Position numbers and translations under genes: made by a program. A stretch of DNA of 64,000 nt from Vanilla planifolia (taxonomy: Eukaryota > Streptophyta > Magnoliopsida > Asparagales > Orchidaceae): NCBI GenBank assembly GCA_023846275.1, contig CM043869.1, positions 21,930,237-21,994,236 on the forward strand, read 5' to 3'. Below are positions 1 to 14,310 of the stretch, piece by piece (position 1 is the first letter of the stretch; the number at the start of each line of letters is the position of its first letter). The notes under the pieces are model-generated. The model did not search any database. It was not told where the DNA came from and saw only the letters and a list, made by a program, of their open reading frames with translations.

Positions 1-1073
1 CATGTTTTCTTATTAATGATTACTTTGAGTGATTTTTTATTCTTACAACACAAAATCAAATATGTATTAATCAATTAAAAAACTCAATCTATTGTACATG
101 GAATAATTAACTTTTAAAGATATGTTAATGTTTATTGGTGTCTTTGTTCAAGTATATCTCTACATTTAAATTAAGGAGTAATTTTCTAAGCACTTGATAA
201 AATAGTTTCCTATAAAAAATTCATAATATAGACTTTATTTTTGTTAGAATTATAAAACTGATAACTTTTTTTAATATATAATAAATATGATAGTATTATA
301 TTAATCATGAATGTTAGACTAAGTTGAGTAAAAGCATGCATTTAAAACGTATTTACATTCATATAAATGCTACGTAATATACATTGATCATATGGATTTC
401 AAGTGCTAAATGGTTCGACTATCATAATTTTCAAAACAAATAAAAATAGCATATTGCTGATGCCTTTTGTGTTTATAACATTGAAATATCTTATTATAGG
501 ATATACATTTCATGGCATCAAAAAATGATTATGTCAAATGTGATCATGCTAGATATGCATCAATTACATTATTTGTACTATGGGTTAAGATGTGTAATAC
601 TGTATGTTCATACAAGATTATCATATGTTTTACCATATGATGTAATCATTCTATTATTGGATGGCAAGCTAACAGATATTATGTGATGTAAACTTTGAAA
701 TGTTGCATAAATACGATAAGGTAATTTCCAATATAAAATTAATAGTTATGAGTTAAGAGTTGAGGACTTAATTTATAAGTGAGCTAATTTATTAATGCTT
801 TTAGGATCTTAAGGTCATACTAGTTTAATCAGATTAATTGGGTTAAAATATGCATTGTAGTAAGACTATACTACGTAATCGTATTGGTATTGATAAATCT
901 TACCAATGACATATAGATAGATTTCAATTATACTAGTACAATACTAATGTCATGCCATTAAGAAATATACTTATATATGAGTGATTTTGAAGATTTGGGC
1001 ATTTGTTGAGCTTATTTGTGTATTTTTTGTTTTGTCTACTTTTCATGTAATCACAATAATTCATGAGTATCAT
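1..1073. other. AT-rich DNA, nothing recognised
   Basis: I see no coding potential, RNA gene or clear repeat here. The sequence is AT-rich with many stops in all frames, like the longer stretch to its right. Confidence 0.6.
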
Positions 1074-1114
1074 TAAGTGCCTATCCAAAATAGAACATAT
1101 TGGATAGGCACTTA
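1074..1114. repeat. Perfect 15-bp inverted repeat (hairpin)
   Basis: The left arm taagtgcctatccaa (1074-1088) and right arm ttggataggcactta (1100-1114) are perfect reverse complements around an 11-base loop. It is GC-richer than the DNA around it. It could be the core of a small fold-back or MITE element, or a chance hairpin. No coding sequence or target duplication was recognised around it. Confidence 0.85.
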
Positions 1115-4100
1115 TTACAAGAAATTATAATTTAATGCTTATTAATTTCTTTAAAAATGAGATTTAGTTATTAGAATTTCTTAATTTTCATATATTCCTT
1201 CGATAGGTATAAATGGAAGTAATTTTTGGAAGAATATGAAATTCAATCTAATATTATGTCATTTTACATATAAAATAAGAAAATGGAATGTTGGCATTAT
1301 CAATATTATATTTACATGTACTTTGTGAACTTTGCTATTATATTAATGTTTCATATATTAACTTGGCAACATCCTTTCTGAGTATGTAGTTATTAAGTCA
1401 TTTTATTATTTTTTTTTAATTAAAAAAATTATTGTAGTAATTGTGTATGCTATATTGTAATATTTTGATTAAGGTGAGTTATACCTGGCCATTGTCAAAA
1501 AAGTAATACTTGTGTAAAATGTCTCCTATTTAAAAATATATTGTTTTGTAAAAGGATCTACAAGCATGCAAGGGCAACAATGATTTGGTTTTAAAGGCTA
1601 TTCTTCTACTGGAGATAGTAAAATATTATTATTATTAATGGAATCCTATTTTATATAATGGAAATTTAGACTTCTACAATGGTCAAAATTAATGTCTACA
1701 ATAGTTGAGATGTTTAATAGATTATTATAAAATATGAAAAGATGTTCTACATTAATTAGGGATAAGTTGAGTGTGTGACATTTTATAAATATTTAAAGTT
1801 TAGCATTTCAAAATTGTAGTGTAGATTATTAAGTTGAGCAGGTTACAAAAACTTAAGTATGAAATATAAAATCATACAAAAAAGTTTTTATTACATTTAA
1901 CTTTGCATAAATAAAATAAAAAATTTAAGATAATCTCTAGATAGAGTACTTTTATAGAAAAATGTTTTTTTAATTTTGGATTACTAAGAAAATAAAAATT
2001 AGTAAAAGAGCATGTCTTTTTAATGATGATATCTTGAAGTTCCATAGGCATTACTGTTTATCATGCCAAAGATAAATAGGATCATCAGGTGGTGGTTTTG
2101 GGGTTAATGGTGAGCTTAGCTTAAATGGGTAATAGGATAGTAGGATATGATTTACAATATTGTTAGGGAAGATGGTAGTTTGATGATTAGATCATGAGAG
2201 AAAAATGGTAGATGAAGAGTTATAAGTATTTGTGGAAGTAAGAACTTATTTTGTTAATAACACTTTTAGTAGAAGGTCTCTTTACTTTGATCTTTATCTC
2301 TCACAAGAGAGTTAGTTGTCGACTTTCCTAGTGGAAAGTTTATCACATTCTATCCTTATCTCTCATAAGGGGGGAAGTTTAAATCTCTCCAACTAGGGTT
2401 GGTATAACCCTTTCTCACAAAGATAGAAACATGCAAAAATAGAAATTTTATTTCATTTTTTTCATCTCACAAGATGAGTACTCTACTTTATAAGGACCTT
2501 AAATGTTTATTAGTTATTTTCAAAAAATTAAAAAAAGTTTATTAAATTTATTGATTTAAGTAGTTCACAAACTTGTCCTATGTTTTAGGTGGTGGCAATG
2601 GCCAAAGCAAAATAGCAGGATGAATTGTGTAGCACTAACAGATTGCTGCATCATTTCGATTTTCTTTTTTTTGTGAGAAGGACTACAAGAGACATGCTAA
2701 AGTTTCAGGTCAACTTTCAGGCAGCGTGGTTTGCAGATAATCAATCAAGAAGTCAACACGTTGATTTATCTGATTGGTGCTAGTTGAGTGGGTTTTGAGT
2801 TCCATGGGTTGGCATAAGTCGAGTGGGTGTGAGAAAAGTGGCTTCAGTAGCTTTTGATGGTGGCATTAATGACGGTGGAAGGTAGATGATGACTGAGACA
2901 TCAAAGAAAATAAAATTTATATATTTTTTAAGCAATTTCAAATAAATTTTAAATCAACAAACTTATTGAATTTTTGTGACACAAGTGATTGTATGTTTGT
3001 AAGCTAACAATATTTGTTCTTTCATCACTTTTTGAGTTGATTAGTGTTAAATGTGAAAAATAGTTTTCTCAAATCACCAAAAATCCTTATTTACTACTTC
3101 TTCAAAATTGTTAAGAACTTTCTTATAATAATATACCATAAATGAAACTTTTGTATGATAAAATTTTTTTATACACTATAAAAATTATTTTTAACATCCA
3201 AAATACCTTTCAAATATTATCATTTATAATAGTCCACTTACTTTATTTTTATTGTATTAACAGAAAGAGACATCTTTTTTCATTAATCTATAACCTTTTG
3301 ATTGCAACATATTTAAAAGTTCTTTTTTTAAATAGATATTTGTAGTTGTTATACTATTACAATTATTTTTTCCTGTAAAAATAAATAGTTTTTTTGTATT
3401 TTTAATTTCTCTAAGATTCGTGACTTCTGTTAATAATTTTATCTTTTTTATTGTCAAATTGCACAAGCATAATAATCAAATATATGTCGTTTAAAAATCT
3501 TTTTTTATTAATTATTTGGTCATTTGTAAATGATTCAATGGGTTCTTTATCTTGTTAGATTTTAATTGTTTTAGTTTGTCATATCTATGCATGACCTTTG
3601 TAATTCCCAAGCTTATGCAAATACATCAAGGGAATTGCTATGTCATACCATCAAGTTGACCATTTTTATTCTTACAATTTTTAATTATTTACAATATTGT
3701 TTTGATCAAGTTTATACTTTCTTAAGTGTTACAAAAAATATTTTGAAAATATAATTTCATTTAAATAATTTTTATTATGTTATTTTTTATTAAAGATTGA
3801 TTATTAGTAATATTTTTTAGAACTTGAAACACAAAATGAAAACTTTCAAACTTTTCATTATCGTAAAATGTGAAAAATTTTGAATTAACTAAAACTTTTT
3901 TATTTGTGATGAAAGATTTTTTTAATATCAAGAAACATATTCTATTGATGTAAAAGACTTTTTTTATTAATGAAAAGTTTTTATTCTTCTAAATTATTTT
4001 ATTTTTATTTTTTTATAATGACATGTCCATGATTGATTGATGAGGTTTCTTATAATTTAAGAAAATTTTATATTATATTCTAGTTAAAACAAACATAACA

Positions 4101-7100
4101 TGACCTATTTTCTTTTTAATTCTACAAAAATATTTGTATTACTTGTAATCATTATTACTATGGCATTATTTTCAATTTTTTCAAACTTTACCTTTATTTA
4201 ATCATTTTGTATTTTCTTCTATCACTTAATATTTATATTTCTTTTTTATAAATATTTTTGTCAATTAATTGTTTCAAATTATTAAAATTTTAAATATTTG
4301 TTTTGGTTTTATTCATTGATATGCTTTAGAACTTCTAATTTAACGACAAAAACGTTTGACAAATGAAGCAAATATTGTATGGATTACGAATACAAGTATT
4401 CATTTTGACTTATCATAATTAATCTTTATTTTGTAATGACTTTTTGAAATGAACTTTAGAATGCAATCATACCACATCTATAAAAACCAAATGTTACATA
4501 AGATGAACAATATGAAGGGCAAATTGATTCAATAATATGCCTTCTCTATATCCATTATAAGAATGATTAAATGTAACCCAAATGTTGTTATTTTTTTGGA
4601 TTTTTTGTGACATTTTATTCTCTAAAAGTATTCTATTTTTAACATTTATTACTTTTCAAATGTTGAGGATTTCACAATAAATGTTTTAAATTATTATTAC
4701 AAAATTTGTTGCTAAACAAATTGTTGTTTTAATTTGTTTTAATAATTTGAGCATACGATATCTTAATGATTTTTCATTATATTAGTATTTTTTAAATTTT
4801 CTACATATTCAAAAAAATGTAGGGTCTTGATTATTAATCTAGTATTTTGTTGTGGAACGACATAAGTATTTGGCATATTTTCATATATATATGAGTTAGG
4901 TATCTCAATAATTTTTTAAATTATAATTTGATATTTCATAATCTTTTCAGAACATTTGTCTCTTTGTTTGAATGAGTAATTTGTAAAAACATTTTAAATA
5001 AAAAAACTAGTTATGTGATACATAATTTTGAATACTCGTTATTTTTTTATTAAAGTTAGTTTTCACATGTTATTCAAGTAACTTTAAGTTCATTGCTTGA
5101 ATAATTTATTTAATGTTTTTATTATTTTTTGAAATTTTTTTATCATAAAATATCACTGAATCAAATAACTACAATACTTTTTTGTTAATATATTATATTG
5201 TAGAAATGTTTTTCTAATATTATATTTTTTAAAATAATTTACTAATTTTTTTGAACAACTAAACTTCCTTTTATCAAAGTGATTTTCAATTTTACCATTT
5301 TATGTACATCTTTATTTTGAAAAAGGTTAAATATATTATTTTCTCTATATGATTGCCATCGTTAGGCCACCCAATAAATTTTAAATATTCTAATATTTTT
5401 ACCATTTAACTACTTCTGTATACATGTTTTTTACTATTATTATTATTATCACATGTTCTATTTTCAAGAAACGTTTTAGTTAAACATTATGCAAAATGAT
5501 TTTGTTATTATTTTAATTTTATAAATATATATAATTTTTATAATTTTATACTTTGTTGTCAATCTTGGATATTTATTTTTTTGATAATAAAATTAATTTT
5601 TGAAATAATAATTAATTACATTATTTAAAGGTTCAAGGTGTAATTATCTTAATAGTTATGTTTAATTACATTGTTGGAAACTTGTTTTATCTATATCAAC
5701 ATATTTGTTATGATCGTAATTTATAAAAATACATTTTAATAATTTATTTTAAATTGTTTTAAAAATATCAAATGTTTTTTCCTGACTAATTTTATTTTAT
5801 TTAAACACTTTTTATAATAAAAAATTATTTATGACTGAAATAACTATAAAAACTTTCATTACATGTTATGCATGCTAGCATTATAATTATAAATTATTTT
5901 TCTTTATATGATTTTTAATTTTTGGTCCTTTCCGTAATTTTTATTTTCATGAACACATTTTTTATATCCATTACACTATAATACTTTGCCTTTGACGATC
6001 GTAGTTTTGACTTTTGTTTTTTAAACTCGTTTGTTATACAGTATTTCCCATTTAATATTCTTTGCCAGAATGGTTTTGGGCAACTTGTTTTGTGAAAAAA
6101 ATATAACGCATTTAATATTCTATAAAACTTTTTTTAAAAATCGTTGTGATACATTTTCATTTTTTAATAATATATTATCAATGTTTTTATAAAAAATTTT
6201 AATTTTTTGTTAGAAGATTTATTATTCTATTTTAAAACTTTATCTATTGGATATTTTATTTTTTATTATTTACTTGGTCATAAACAATTATAATTTCCTA
6301 AATTATTATTATATCACAAAAATACATATCTTATTTTCTTTTTATGGTTATATTATGTCATTATGAAAAAAACACTATCTTAAAGATCTATCGTTACTTT
6401 TTTGACAATTTTTAGCAAACTTGAATACTTAACATGATTGGTTAACTAAGAACACTTTTTTTTTTGTATGTAACAAAGTAATTTTTAATATTTTTAGTAC
6501 TCAATATCCTAATTATTATTATTGTTTTCATTATTGTATAATTTCAAATAAACTTCAATCTGTTAGGATTTATTTTAACAATAATGACATAAAACATTAA
6601 AAAAGCTAACCAAAATTTTTTTGTGCAATTGAAATAAAACAAACATATAATGCATAAATGTAAGGCATAGGTATATTTGACATAATTAAAATTGTTTAAT
6701 ATTAATGGCATGTATTTGCTTGGAAAAATATATTTTGGTGTGCTTCGCGCATAATAAGCAAACCAATATAAAAGGAACTGTAAAAGGATAGATAGACAAT
6801 TATATTTCTTTGCTAAATAATTAAATAAATCAAAATTATCTAAAGACACTAATAACAAATAAGTTTAAAAAATAAAAAAAATGAGAACCATATCAGTGAA
6901 GTGAGAAACTTTAAAAACAATGAAAAGAAAAAAAATATCTATTACTCTTTGGATTTTAAAATGTCCAACATATATGCATAAATTCTATAACAAAATTTTG
7001 ATTTTAGTAAAGTTAATGAGAAATACCAAATTTAATTAGAAATGATATTTTAATGTAAAAAATAATAAGTGATAAGACACATAAAAATTGACTAAATGGT

Positions 7101-9320
7101 CAACAAAGTTGGCACAATAAGTTAAGAAAAAAATCATTTCTATACAATAATTTAATAAAAAAAATTTAGGAAAGAAACAAACTAATAAGATTTACCAAAT
7201 GTGCACAAACTTCAAATTATTTAGCATAATTTTTCAAAGGGTATGAAAAAATGTTTTGAAAATTTTGTAAAATATTCAAAATAGAAAGAATGATTAATGA
7301 ACAAACACTTAAAATATTAATACAATGTTATATTATTTTTAAAAAATTGTCATAGATGCCAACATATTAAAATATATGCCATTAAGAAAAAGAAAGCCAA
7401 AAATATGTTTTGTACTAAGCAAAAAGACTAAAGTAAAACTTAATTGTCATATATCAAGATTCTAGTATATGTACGACCATTACAATATGAAATCACAATT
7501 CATCTATAGTAACTTGCACAAAGCATATGACATTACTAAACAAATTAGCAATATAGAATTTATCATTAATTTTCTGTTCCATGTTATAGTAAACAAAAAA
7601 TATGATTTTTATTGTGTTATGATAAACAAATTAGAATACATAGTTCAACTTTTAGATTGCCTATATTTTTTGTAGTAAAAGTTTTTTTGTACCATCCATA
7701 TTTTTTTGAAATCATGAAAATAATGTGCATATTACTTTTTTTTATGTGTCCACCATATTTGAAGAGTTTAGTGCATGTGTTTTTTTTGGTGGCATTCCAA
7801 TTTGCTTATCCTACTTCAATTAAACTTCTTAGACCATCTTTGACCTTTTAGATTGTGTTAAAGTGTTTTATGAAATAGTCTATTGACCCATACATCCATT
7901 TCATCCAACATTTTGGAGAACTCAATGGGTGAGTAACAATAATCAAAAGCATGTAACATCAATTCTGACCATAATCTAATTCCACTCCATGTTATTATTT
8001 TACTATCTAGTCCACTATCAAGTTGACCAAAACTTATTGAAATATTATTAACACATTTCTTTGTCATGCAATGAAGAAATAGAAAAATACTAATATTATT
8101 TATATAGCTTTATATGCAATCTATCTAGTTTGGTGTAGTACGACGGGCATGAGTTTTTTAGAAAAAAATTTTGATTCCTTAGGGAATATTTAAAAAAGTG
8201 CTTTAAATTATTTTTTAAATAAACTTTAGTACAACTTTAATGGTCATTATTAAAGAATGTTAATTTTTAAAATGTATTACTTTTATTTTAGATACATTGA
8301 TTTTTTTAATAATAAAATTTAATAAAAATTTTGAAAATGATTAACAAATATAAAAAATATACATAATTCATTATCAAGTATTTTTATTTAAAATAAAGCT
8401 TACACTTACCCCTAACAAAAATCAGGTAAACATAATAATGAAATAATAGAAATAACCTACTATAGTTTTATAAAATAATAAATATAAAAGATAAATAATA
8501 AAATAATTCAGTGACACAAAATTGAAATTAATAAAGTTAAAAACAAATGATTAAAAAATATTTAATGAGACAAAAGTATTCTAATTGATTGAATTAGAAA
8601 TAAAGAAAATTAAGAACTTCATTGATTAGAGAAAAAAGGAGAGATTAGGAGTTTAATGATTGAAAGACACACCATAACGAAGTTAGAACTAGCACTGCAT
8701 GCTAACAACTTCAATGTCATGATGTGAAAATTTTTTTTTAGACTTCGTAAAAATTTTCGTAGTCAATTTTGTTTAAGAATCTCTTATTTATAGACCTCTT
8801 TAATGGTTAAAAATATTTTTCAAATTCATTAATCAGTTACTAATAATAAATTTTAAAAATCTCAATATCTCAAAATAACTCTTAAAAATGTTGTTACATA
8901 GGAGCTGCTCCAATAGAAGCCTCCTTTACCTCTTTATACCAAAATGCATGATAAAACAACAAAATTAAATAAGCATTACTTAGAAATTAGGATTTGATTT
9001 GGACTATTATATTTGATTTGGGATGTGATGTTCAGATTTTGATCTAATGTTCAGATCAAAAAATTGCGTGATTGGATGACATACATAATTAGGTGTTCAA
9101 AGGGGGATATGAATACGATCATTTGATCATGTAATTGTGCAATTAGATGGAAAAATAACTCTCACAATATCAATTATATTTGAATGAAACAAATATAGGT
9201 TTTTATCCCACATTGCATGAATAATGGATCATTATTGATTAATAAGATTTTTCTTGGAATATGTAACAAGTGTATTATTTTGAGTTAGCTACCCCTATTC
9301 ACTCTAAAATGATTTCATCT
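1115..9320. other. Long AT-rich stretch without genes
   Basis: About 8.2 kb of very AT-rich DNA with homopolymer runs. The longest open frame (6544-6858, minus, 104 codons) has a low-complexity, hydrophobic composition typical of translated AT-rich DNA and matches no family I know. I recognise no transposon protein motif, tRNA or rRNA here. The only local structure noted is the short imperfect repeat at 2291-2480. Confidence 0.55.
2291..2480. repeat. Short imperfect direct repeats
   Basis: Four related motifs recur within 190 bp: tctttatctctcacaagaga (2291), atccttatctctcataaggg (2352), tttctcacaaagatag (2411) and ttcatctcacaagatgag (2461). Several contain small self-complementary parts such as ctc...gag. 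They may be part of an old LTR or leader, but no flanking retroelement coding sequence was found. The function is unknown. Confidence 0.45.
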
Positions 9321-9829
9321 ATTTCTATTACATTTTTACTCAATTAAACCTGAATTCATGAGTTATATGCTGATTTAAAATTGTTCAAAGAGTTTTGGTG
9401 TCACTTTCTTGATCTAGTAGGTGCATCTAATTGTATTTTATTTGGCTACATTTGCCATTGATTAGTGAAGACATAAATGCTTGTTATTGTTTCCTAATCG
9501 GCTTGATTAGGGTGAATAAGATTTAATTTTATTAAACAAGTGATCTATCTTTGAAGAAAAAGTTTTTGGTAGTGGCTATTTTTATGACTTTTGTTGGGAG
9601 CAAATGTAGGTTCTAGTTTGAAATAAACATTTTTAAAATTTAATTGTATTTATTTAATTGTTTTATTATTTTTTAATCTTAAAAATAAAAAATATTAAAC
9701 TGAAGTTTTCTATAAACAAAAAATTAATTTGTTAAGATGTTTTAATAAATAAAAATAATATAAAAAAATTATTCTAAAACTCATAAGTCAACCCGTCATG
9801 TGGGATTCATATACTTGCTTTTATTCCAA

Positions 9830-9842
9830 TTAGTGTCAAAGT
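9830..9842 (+). promoter_or_regulatory. Degenerate primer-binding site (tRNA-iMet type)
   Basis: The context ttattccaattagtgtcaaa followed by gtcggttctc reads as a mutated form of the usual tggtatcagagc site with its typical flanks. It is about 120 bp upstream of the gag relic, where reverse transcription of a copia element would begin. Confidence 0.7.
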
Positions 9843-9954
9843 CGGTTCTCTACAAAACAAGTGAAAATGACATAATTAAATACAATAACACTTAACTATT
9901 TTTATTGTGGTATATCTCCAACTAAATTTAATAAAGTTATGAATTTATGTACTT

Positions 9955-10745
9955 TACATGAAGTCTGGAAAAAGTTAGACGTAATTTATGGAGGCATATT
10001 ATAAGTCAAAGAGATAAAGGTAAATCTTCTTACACATGATTATGAGTTCTTTAGAATAAATTTAAGAGAAATTATAAAGAATATGCCTACACTATTTACT
10101 AATATTACTAATGGATTAAAAAATCTTAGAAAATAGTTTCTCAATATGGATATTGTAGGAAAATTAGTAAGGATTCTACCCAATAAGTGTGGTCCTCATA
10201 CAACAGCAATAAAGGTTGTCAAAGACATTAAAAAACTCACATTCGATGAGTTATTTTGAGAATTTTCTAATGATAGAGATTAAGATGAATAGAATTGTTG
10301 AAAATGGAGCCTCCATAAGCAAGAAATGCATGGAGCAAGGTACAAAGAATCACTAACCTTTAAAGCTAAAAAAGAAAATATAGATATGACATCTATCTGC
10401 TCCATGGATTTGCAGGTAGAAGTAAATTTTCAGCATAGAAGTATAAATAACACTTGGCAAAAAGTTTTGTTAATAGGAATTTGTAAAAAATAGATGGGAG
10501 AAGAAGAAGACAACAAGATGATATGATTGTTATAAAAATGACCCTATTATACCAGATTATCCACAACTCAAATACACTAAAAACTAAAAAAAAAGAAAAT
10601 AAATTAACTAATAAAAATAAAGATTTTCAAGTTGCTTGGAGCGCTTGAGAAGAATTATACTCCAAAACATCAAGTAGTGAGGACCAAGAAATAATATGCT
10701 TCATGGGAAATGATAATGAATCAAGTACACCAAGTGAAGAATAAA
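9955..10745 (+). pseudogene. copia gag relic (UBN2-like domain and broken zinc knuckle)
   Basis: Gag forms the virus-like particle that packages element RNA. Translation gives the gag signature VNLLTHDYELFRI near 10020 and later IVGKLVRILPNK near 10150, which match the plant UBN2-type gag domain. At 10527 the reading CYKNDPIIPDYPQLK is a zinc knuckle that has lost its second cysteine and its histidine. The acidic, serine-rich stretch SKTSSSEDQEIICFMGND near 10660-10710 is typical of the gag-pol junction in these elements. There are several in-frame stops. Confidence 0.88.
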
Positions 10746-11399
10746 AAATTAAGATAATCTCTTAGCCTCCTAAATTTAGCAAAAATAATTACATAGATGT
10801 TATTAATGTTTTAACTTCTTTAATGTCCACATATAAAAAAAAATAATTTTATAAAAAAATGATTATTTTCATTTTTATTTAAGTAGATTGAAAAAAGTTA
10901 TATAACAAAAATGATTTCATGATCATTAAGTGTACTTTTAGGGAAACAAATATGAGTTTGAAAAAACTTTATTCCATTTTACAAAAAAAATTTTAATATC
11001 TCACTTGATGTTTACTTTTGTAAACATGATTTTATGTCGTCTTTTGTATATGCCTAATATTTCAAATATTACCAACTTTTATTGTTGTACAAAAGATCAT
11101 ACCATTAAGGATTGTCAAATTAGGAAAAATATTTCTAGTTCAAATACTTGTTTCAAATGATTAAGCGAAGCTTTTTTGGTTTCCTAAAGTTATAGAATAG
11201 AGAATTTAAAATAAGGCACCTTCACAAATGTTTTGTAGAGATATATTATTTTTTACACAATCATTAAGGATTGTCAAATTACGTAAAATATTTTTGAGTT
11301 ATGCTTATAAATAAAGTAAATAAAAGTTACATTTTATGATTACTAAGTAAAAAATTTATAACTCTTGTAGCCTTATACAGAGAAAAAAATCAAAATATA

Positions 11400-11447
11400 A
11401 CTCTTGAGAGTCGGATAATAGATGCTCAAGTCATATGACTAGACACG
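11400..11447 (+). pseudogene. copia protease-region relic
   Basis: At 11423-11443 the codons read CSSHMTR, the remnant of the plant copia motif in which an active-site DSG is followed by CS.HMT. The preceding aspartate-serine-glycine is no longer readable in the same frame. The roughly 600 bp between gag and this motif are AT-rich and mostly unreadable, so most of the protease is lost or has been replaced by other sequence. Confidence 0.75.
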
Positions 11448-11539
11448 TATCAAAGCTTATCTGAACAAGATATGATCCAAATAAATGGGTAACACTTGGA
11501 GAAAAGCTTAAGAACAAGATAATCATACTTTGTCACACA

Positions 11540-12352
11540 TAGTTTTCTACATTAAAGAAAATAAGTAAGCTAGATTTAATTAAAGAACTTCCCAAGCAAA
11601 ACAAAACTAGTTGAAAATGTATGAATCATGCAAATAAGGAAGGCCAGTTAAATATTTCTTTTAAACCTAAAAATGACTTAACTACTTGTAGAATTTTAAT
11701 GATAATTTATTTAGACCTTTTAAGACCTACACAACTCTAAAGTTTAGGTGAAAAGATATGGATTTGTGATTATTGATAATTCTTCTAGATATAATTGAGT
11801 TGTATTTCTTAAGATCAAGAGTGAGACATTTGAAATCTTTGTTAATTTGATAAAAAAAACTTTGAAGAGGAAACCTGTCTCAAATTAATTTGTATTCAAT
11901 GTGATAATGATAAAAAGGTTAAAAATAATGGGCATCAATTTGCATATCCTTATCTGCATCAATAAAGTGTGATTATAAAAAGAAAGAATTGGACCTTGAT
12001 AGTGCTGAGTAGAATTATATTAATCAAATACAACCTACCAAAATACCTTTAGGCCAAGGGAACTAACACAATTTTTAATACAATAAATAGAATTAATTTA
12101 AGTCTATTACTTAAGAAAACTCCATGTGTGTTATTTAATAATAAAAAACTGTGCTAGCTACTTTCATGTTATTAGATATATATGGACCATTCTTAGTAAT
12201 GAAAAGTCCAACTTGAATAGGTTTTATGAAAAAGTGTGCCTAGAAAGTTTTATCGGATACTCTTCTTTTAGGAAAACTTATAGAGTTTATAGCATACGTA
12301 CTCGAAATGTAGAGAAAATAATGAATATAGTGCCTGATGAGTCTACTTAAAA
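11540..12352 (+). pseudogene. copia integrase relic
   Basis: Integrase inserts the cDNA into the host genome. The block opens with SKLDLIKELPK (about 11562) and ISFKPKNDLTTCR (about 11655), the zinc-binding and linker part of plant copia integrase. The catalytic core is only partly readable. The C-terminal part is well preserved in the open frame 12126-12350, with ASYFHVI near its start and then FIGYSSFRKTYRVYSIRTR, the usual copia 'F.GYS...KAYRVY..RT' signature, followed by VPDES. Stops and shifts separate the pieces. Confidence 0.9.
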
Positions 12353-12469
12353 GATATGTACTAAAGGTTTATATGAATAGATAATGTCCATAAAGAACTT
12401 AAACTTGAGTGAAGATGAAGGTGAAAGAGAGTAAAATAAAAGTAGAAGAGAATAGTCATTAATTACCAA

Positions 12470-13240
12470 AAGATTTGAAGTACCAAGCCTCACATCCAAA
12501 CAAATCAATTATAAGAGGTAATTTAGGAGTTAGGACTAGATCTTCTATAAGAGAAATTAATCATAGTGTATTTTTATCTTCCACAGAACTAGTATCTATA
12601 GGAAAGGCAAATAAGATTCACTATTAGGTTCATATAATGAAAGAACAGTCATAACTGCCTAGGAGAAACCAAGTGTCGGAACAAGTTTTTAGGCTTGGTG
12701 ATCAAAAAGTGATACAAACTAAAGGAATATTGAAAAATAACTAAGATGAAATTGAATTGTTCACTAGAAACAAAGGTAGACCTATTGCTAACATTTATAA
12801 CCAAGTGGATGGCATATATTTTCAGTAGTCATTTATAGTAGTAATAGGATTATAGAGACCATTACACTTCTCTTTGCATATTCCTATCATACAAAGTTTA
12901 GATTATTTGAAATTGATGTAATATATCTTTTTTAAAATAGGATGATAAAAGAATATCTATGTATAAAACAACCTCTATGTTTTGTGACCCATGTACATTG
13001 TGAGTATGTATATAAGGTTAAGAAGATATTTCATGGCCTTAAGCAAGCACCCCATTCATTGTATCATAGAATGGGTAATTACGTTGTTAATAGTTATTTT
13101 AAAAAGGAAAAAAATGGATAACACACTATTCCTAAAATCTTTAATTAATTATTTATTACTTGCACAAGTTTATGTTGATGAAATAATTTTTGGAAGCACA
13201 AATAAAAAGGTGTGAGGACCTTTGTGACTTAGCTACAAGA
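12470..13240 (+). pseudogene. copia reverse transcriptase relic
   Basis: Copies element RNA into DNA. The link region reads LPKDLKYQASHPNKSIIRG and then VRTRSSIREINHS (about 12463-12565), typical of the integrase-RT linker. RT itself is seen as GLKQAPHS (about 13036) in a shifted frame, then TLFLKSLINYLLLAQVYVDE and IIFGSTNKK up to 13210. The catalytic YVDD is YVDE here (13171-13182), so the second active-site aspartate is lost. Confidence 0.92.
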
Positions 13241-13479
13241 GAGTTTTAGATAAGTTTAATAGGATAGATGAATTTCTTCTTTGGATTACAAATTATGTAA
13301 TTAAAAAAATAGATTTTTATTTCATAAACTAAGTATTTAAAATATTTATTCAAGAAATTTAGGTATGAAAATATAAAATATAGGAAGATTCTAATGAATA
13401 AATTAGCCAATTTAGATTAAGATGAAATCAAGAACCACATGGATAAAAGCCTAGATGAAGAACATGTTAGATCCTTACT

Positions 13480-14105
13480 GTTTAATATAGTAAGTAGACT
13501 AGATATGTTATTTAGTGTTGGCCTATGTGCTAGATTTTAATAAAATCCTAAGTCATATGAAGGTAGACCTGGTAATCTTCAAATATGTAAAAAGTACAAT
13601 GAACTTAGCTTAAGGCACCTTAAAAATGCTCCTTCTGAGATCTTATAAGTTTCACAGATTTTGACTTTCTAAGGTCTAGGGTAGATAAGAAAAAATGTAG
13701 GTACATATGAATCGCTAGGAAATTGTTTAATTTCATGATTGAAGAAAGAAGGAAAATTGTATAGCCATATTGAACACAAAAGCAGAGTATATAGTGATTG
13801 ATAATTGTTTTACGTAACTGATATGCTTGTGATAATAATTTCGAGATTATCATTTAGATGTCTCACATATTCCCATTAGAGTTGATAATACTTGCACCTT
13901 AGCTTTAGCAAGAATCAAGTTCATTATTCTTGAAGCTAACACATAGTGTAAGAAATAATTTATAAGGGATAAAGTAGCTAAAGGCTAAGTAAAATGCACA
14001 TATGTTTCTATCAAAATAAAATTGGAAGATATATTTATAAAATTCCTTACAACTAATCAATTTCAAATCATAAAAAAATAATTAGATGTAATTAAAATAG
14101 TATAA
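13480..14105 (+). pseudogene. copia RNase H relic
   Basis: The RT-RNase H connector is readable as SRLDMLFSVGLCARF (about 13495), matching the plant copia 'SRPDI.FSV..CARF' motif. RNase H follows with NTKAEYIV (about 13770), where the usual motif is AEAEY. It ends with LEDIFIKFLTTNQFQIIKK (about 14024-14080), the relic of 'LADIFTKPL...QF..IR'. Several frameshifts occur. Confidence 0.88.
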
Positions 14106-14296
14106 TTTATATCACTATTTTCATAATATTAAAGATGGAGAATAACCATGGTTTAAATAATTGAGTAGGAACATGTAGTAAGGAGAGCATGAATTAAGTG
14201 GGAGCAACAACTTTTCATTTTTAATACCACATATCACAATGATTTATTTTTTTACTTGTTATTTTTTATTTAAATATTTATGTCTTGTAATCATGA

Positions 14297-14310
14297 AAAG
14301 GGGGAGATTG
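14297..14310 (+). promoter_or_regulatory. Polypurine tract and start of 3' LTR
   Basis: The run aaaagggggaga followed by ttgttaag is a standard copia polypurine tract, the plus-strand primer, placed directly before an LTR that starts with TG at 14309. It lies about 200 bp beyond the end of the RNase H relic, as expected. Confidence 0.85.

Noticed and set aside
6544-6858. Minus open frame of 104 codons
   Set aside because: Low-complexity phenylalanine- and leucine-rich sequence in AT-rich DNA, with no domain or codon bias to support a gene.
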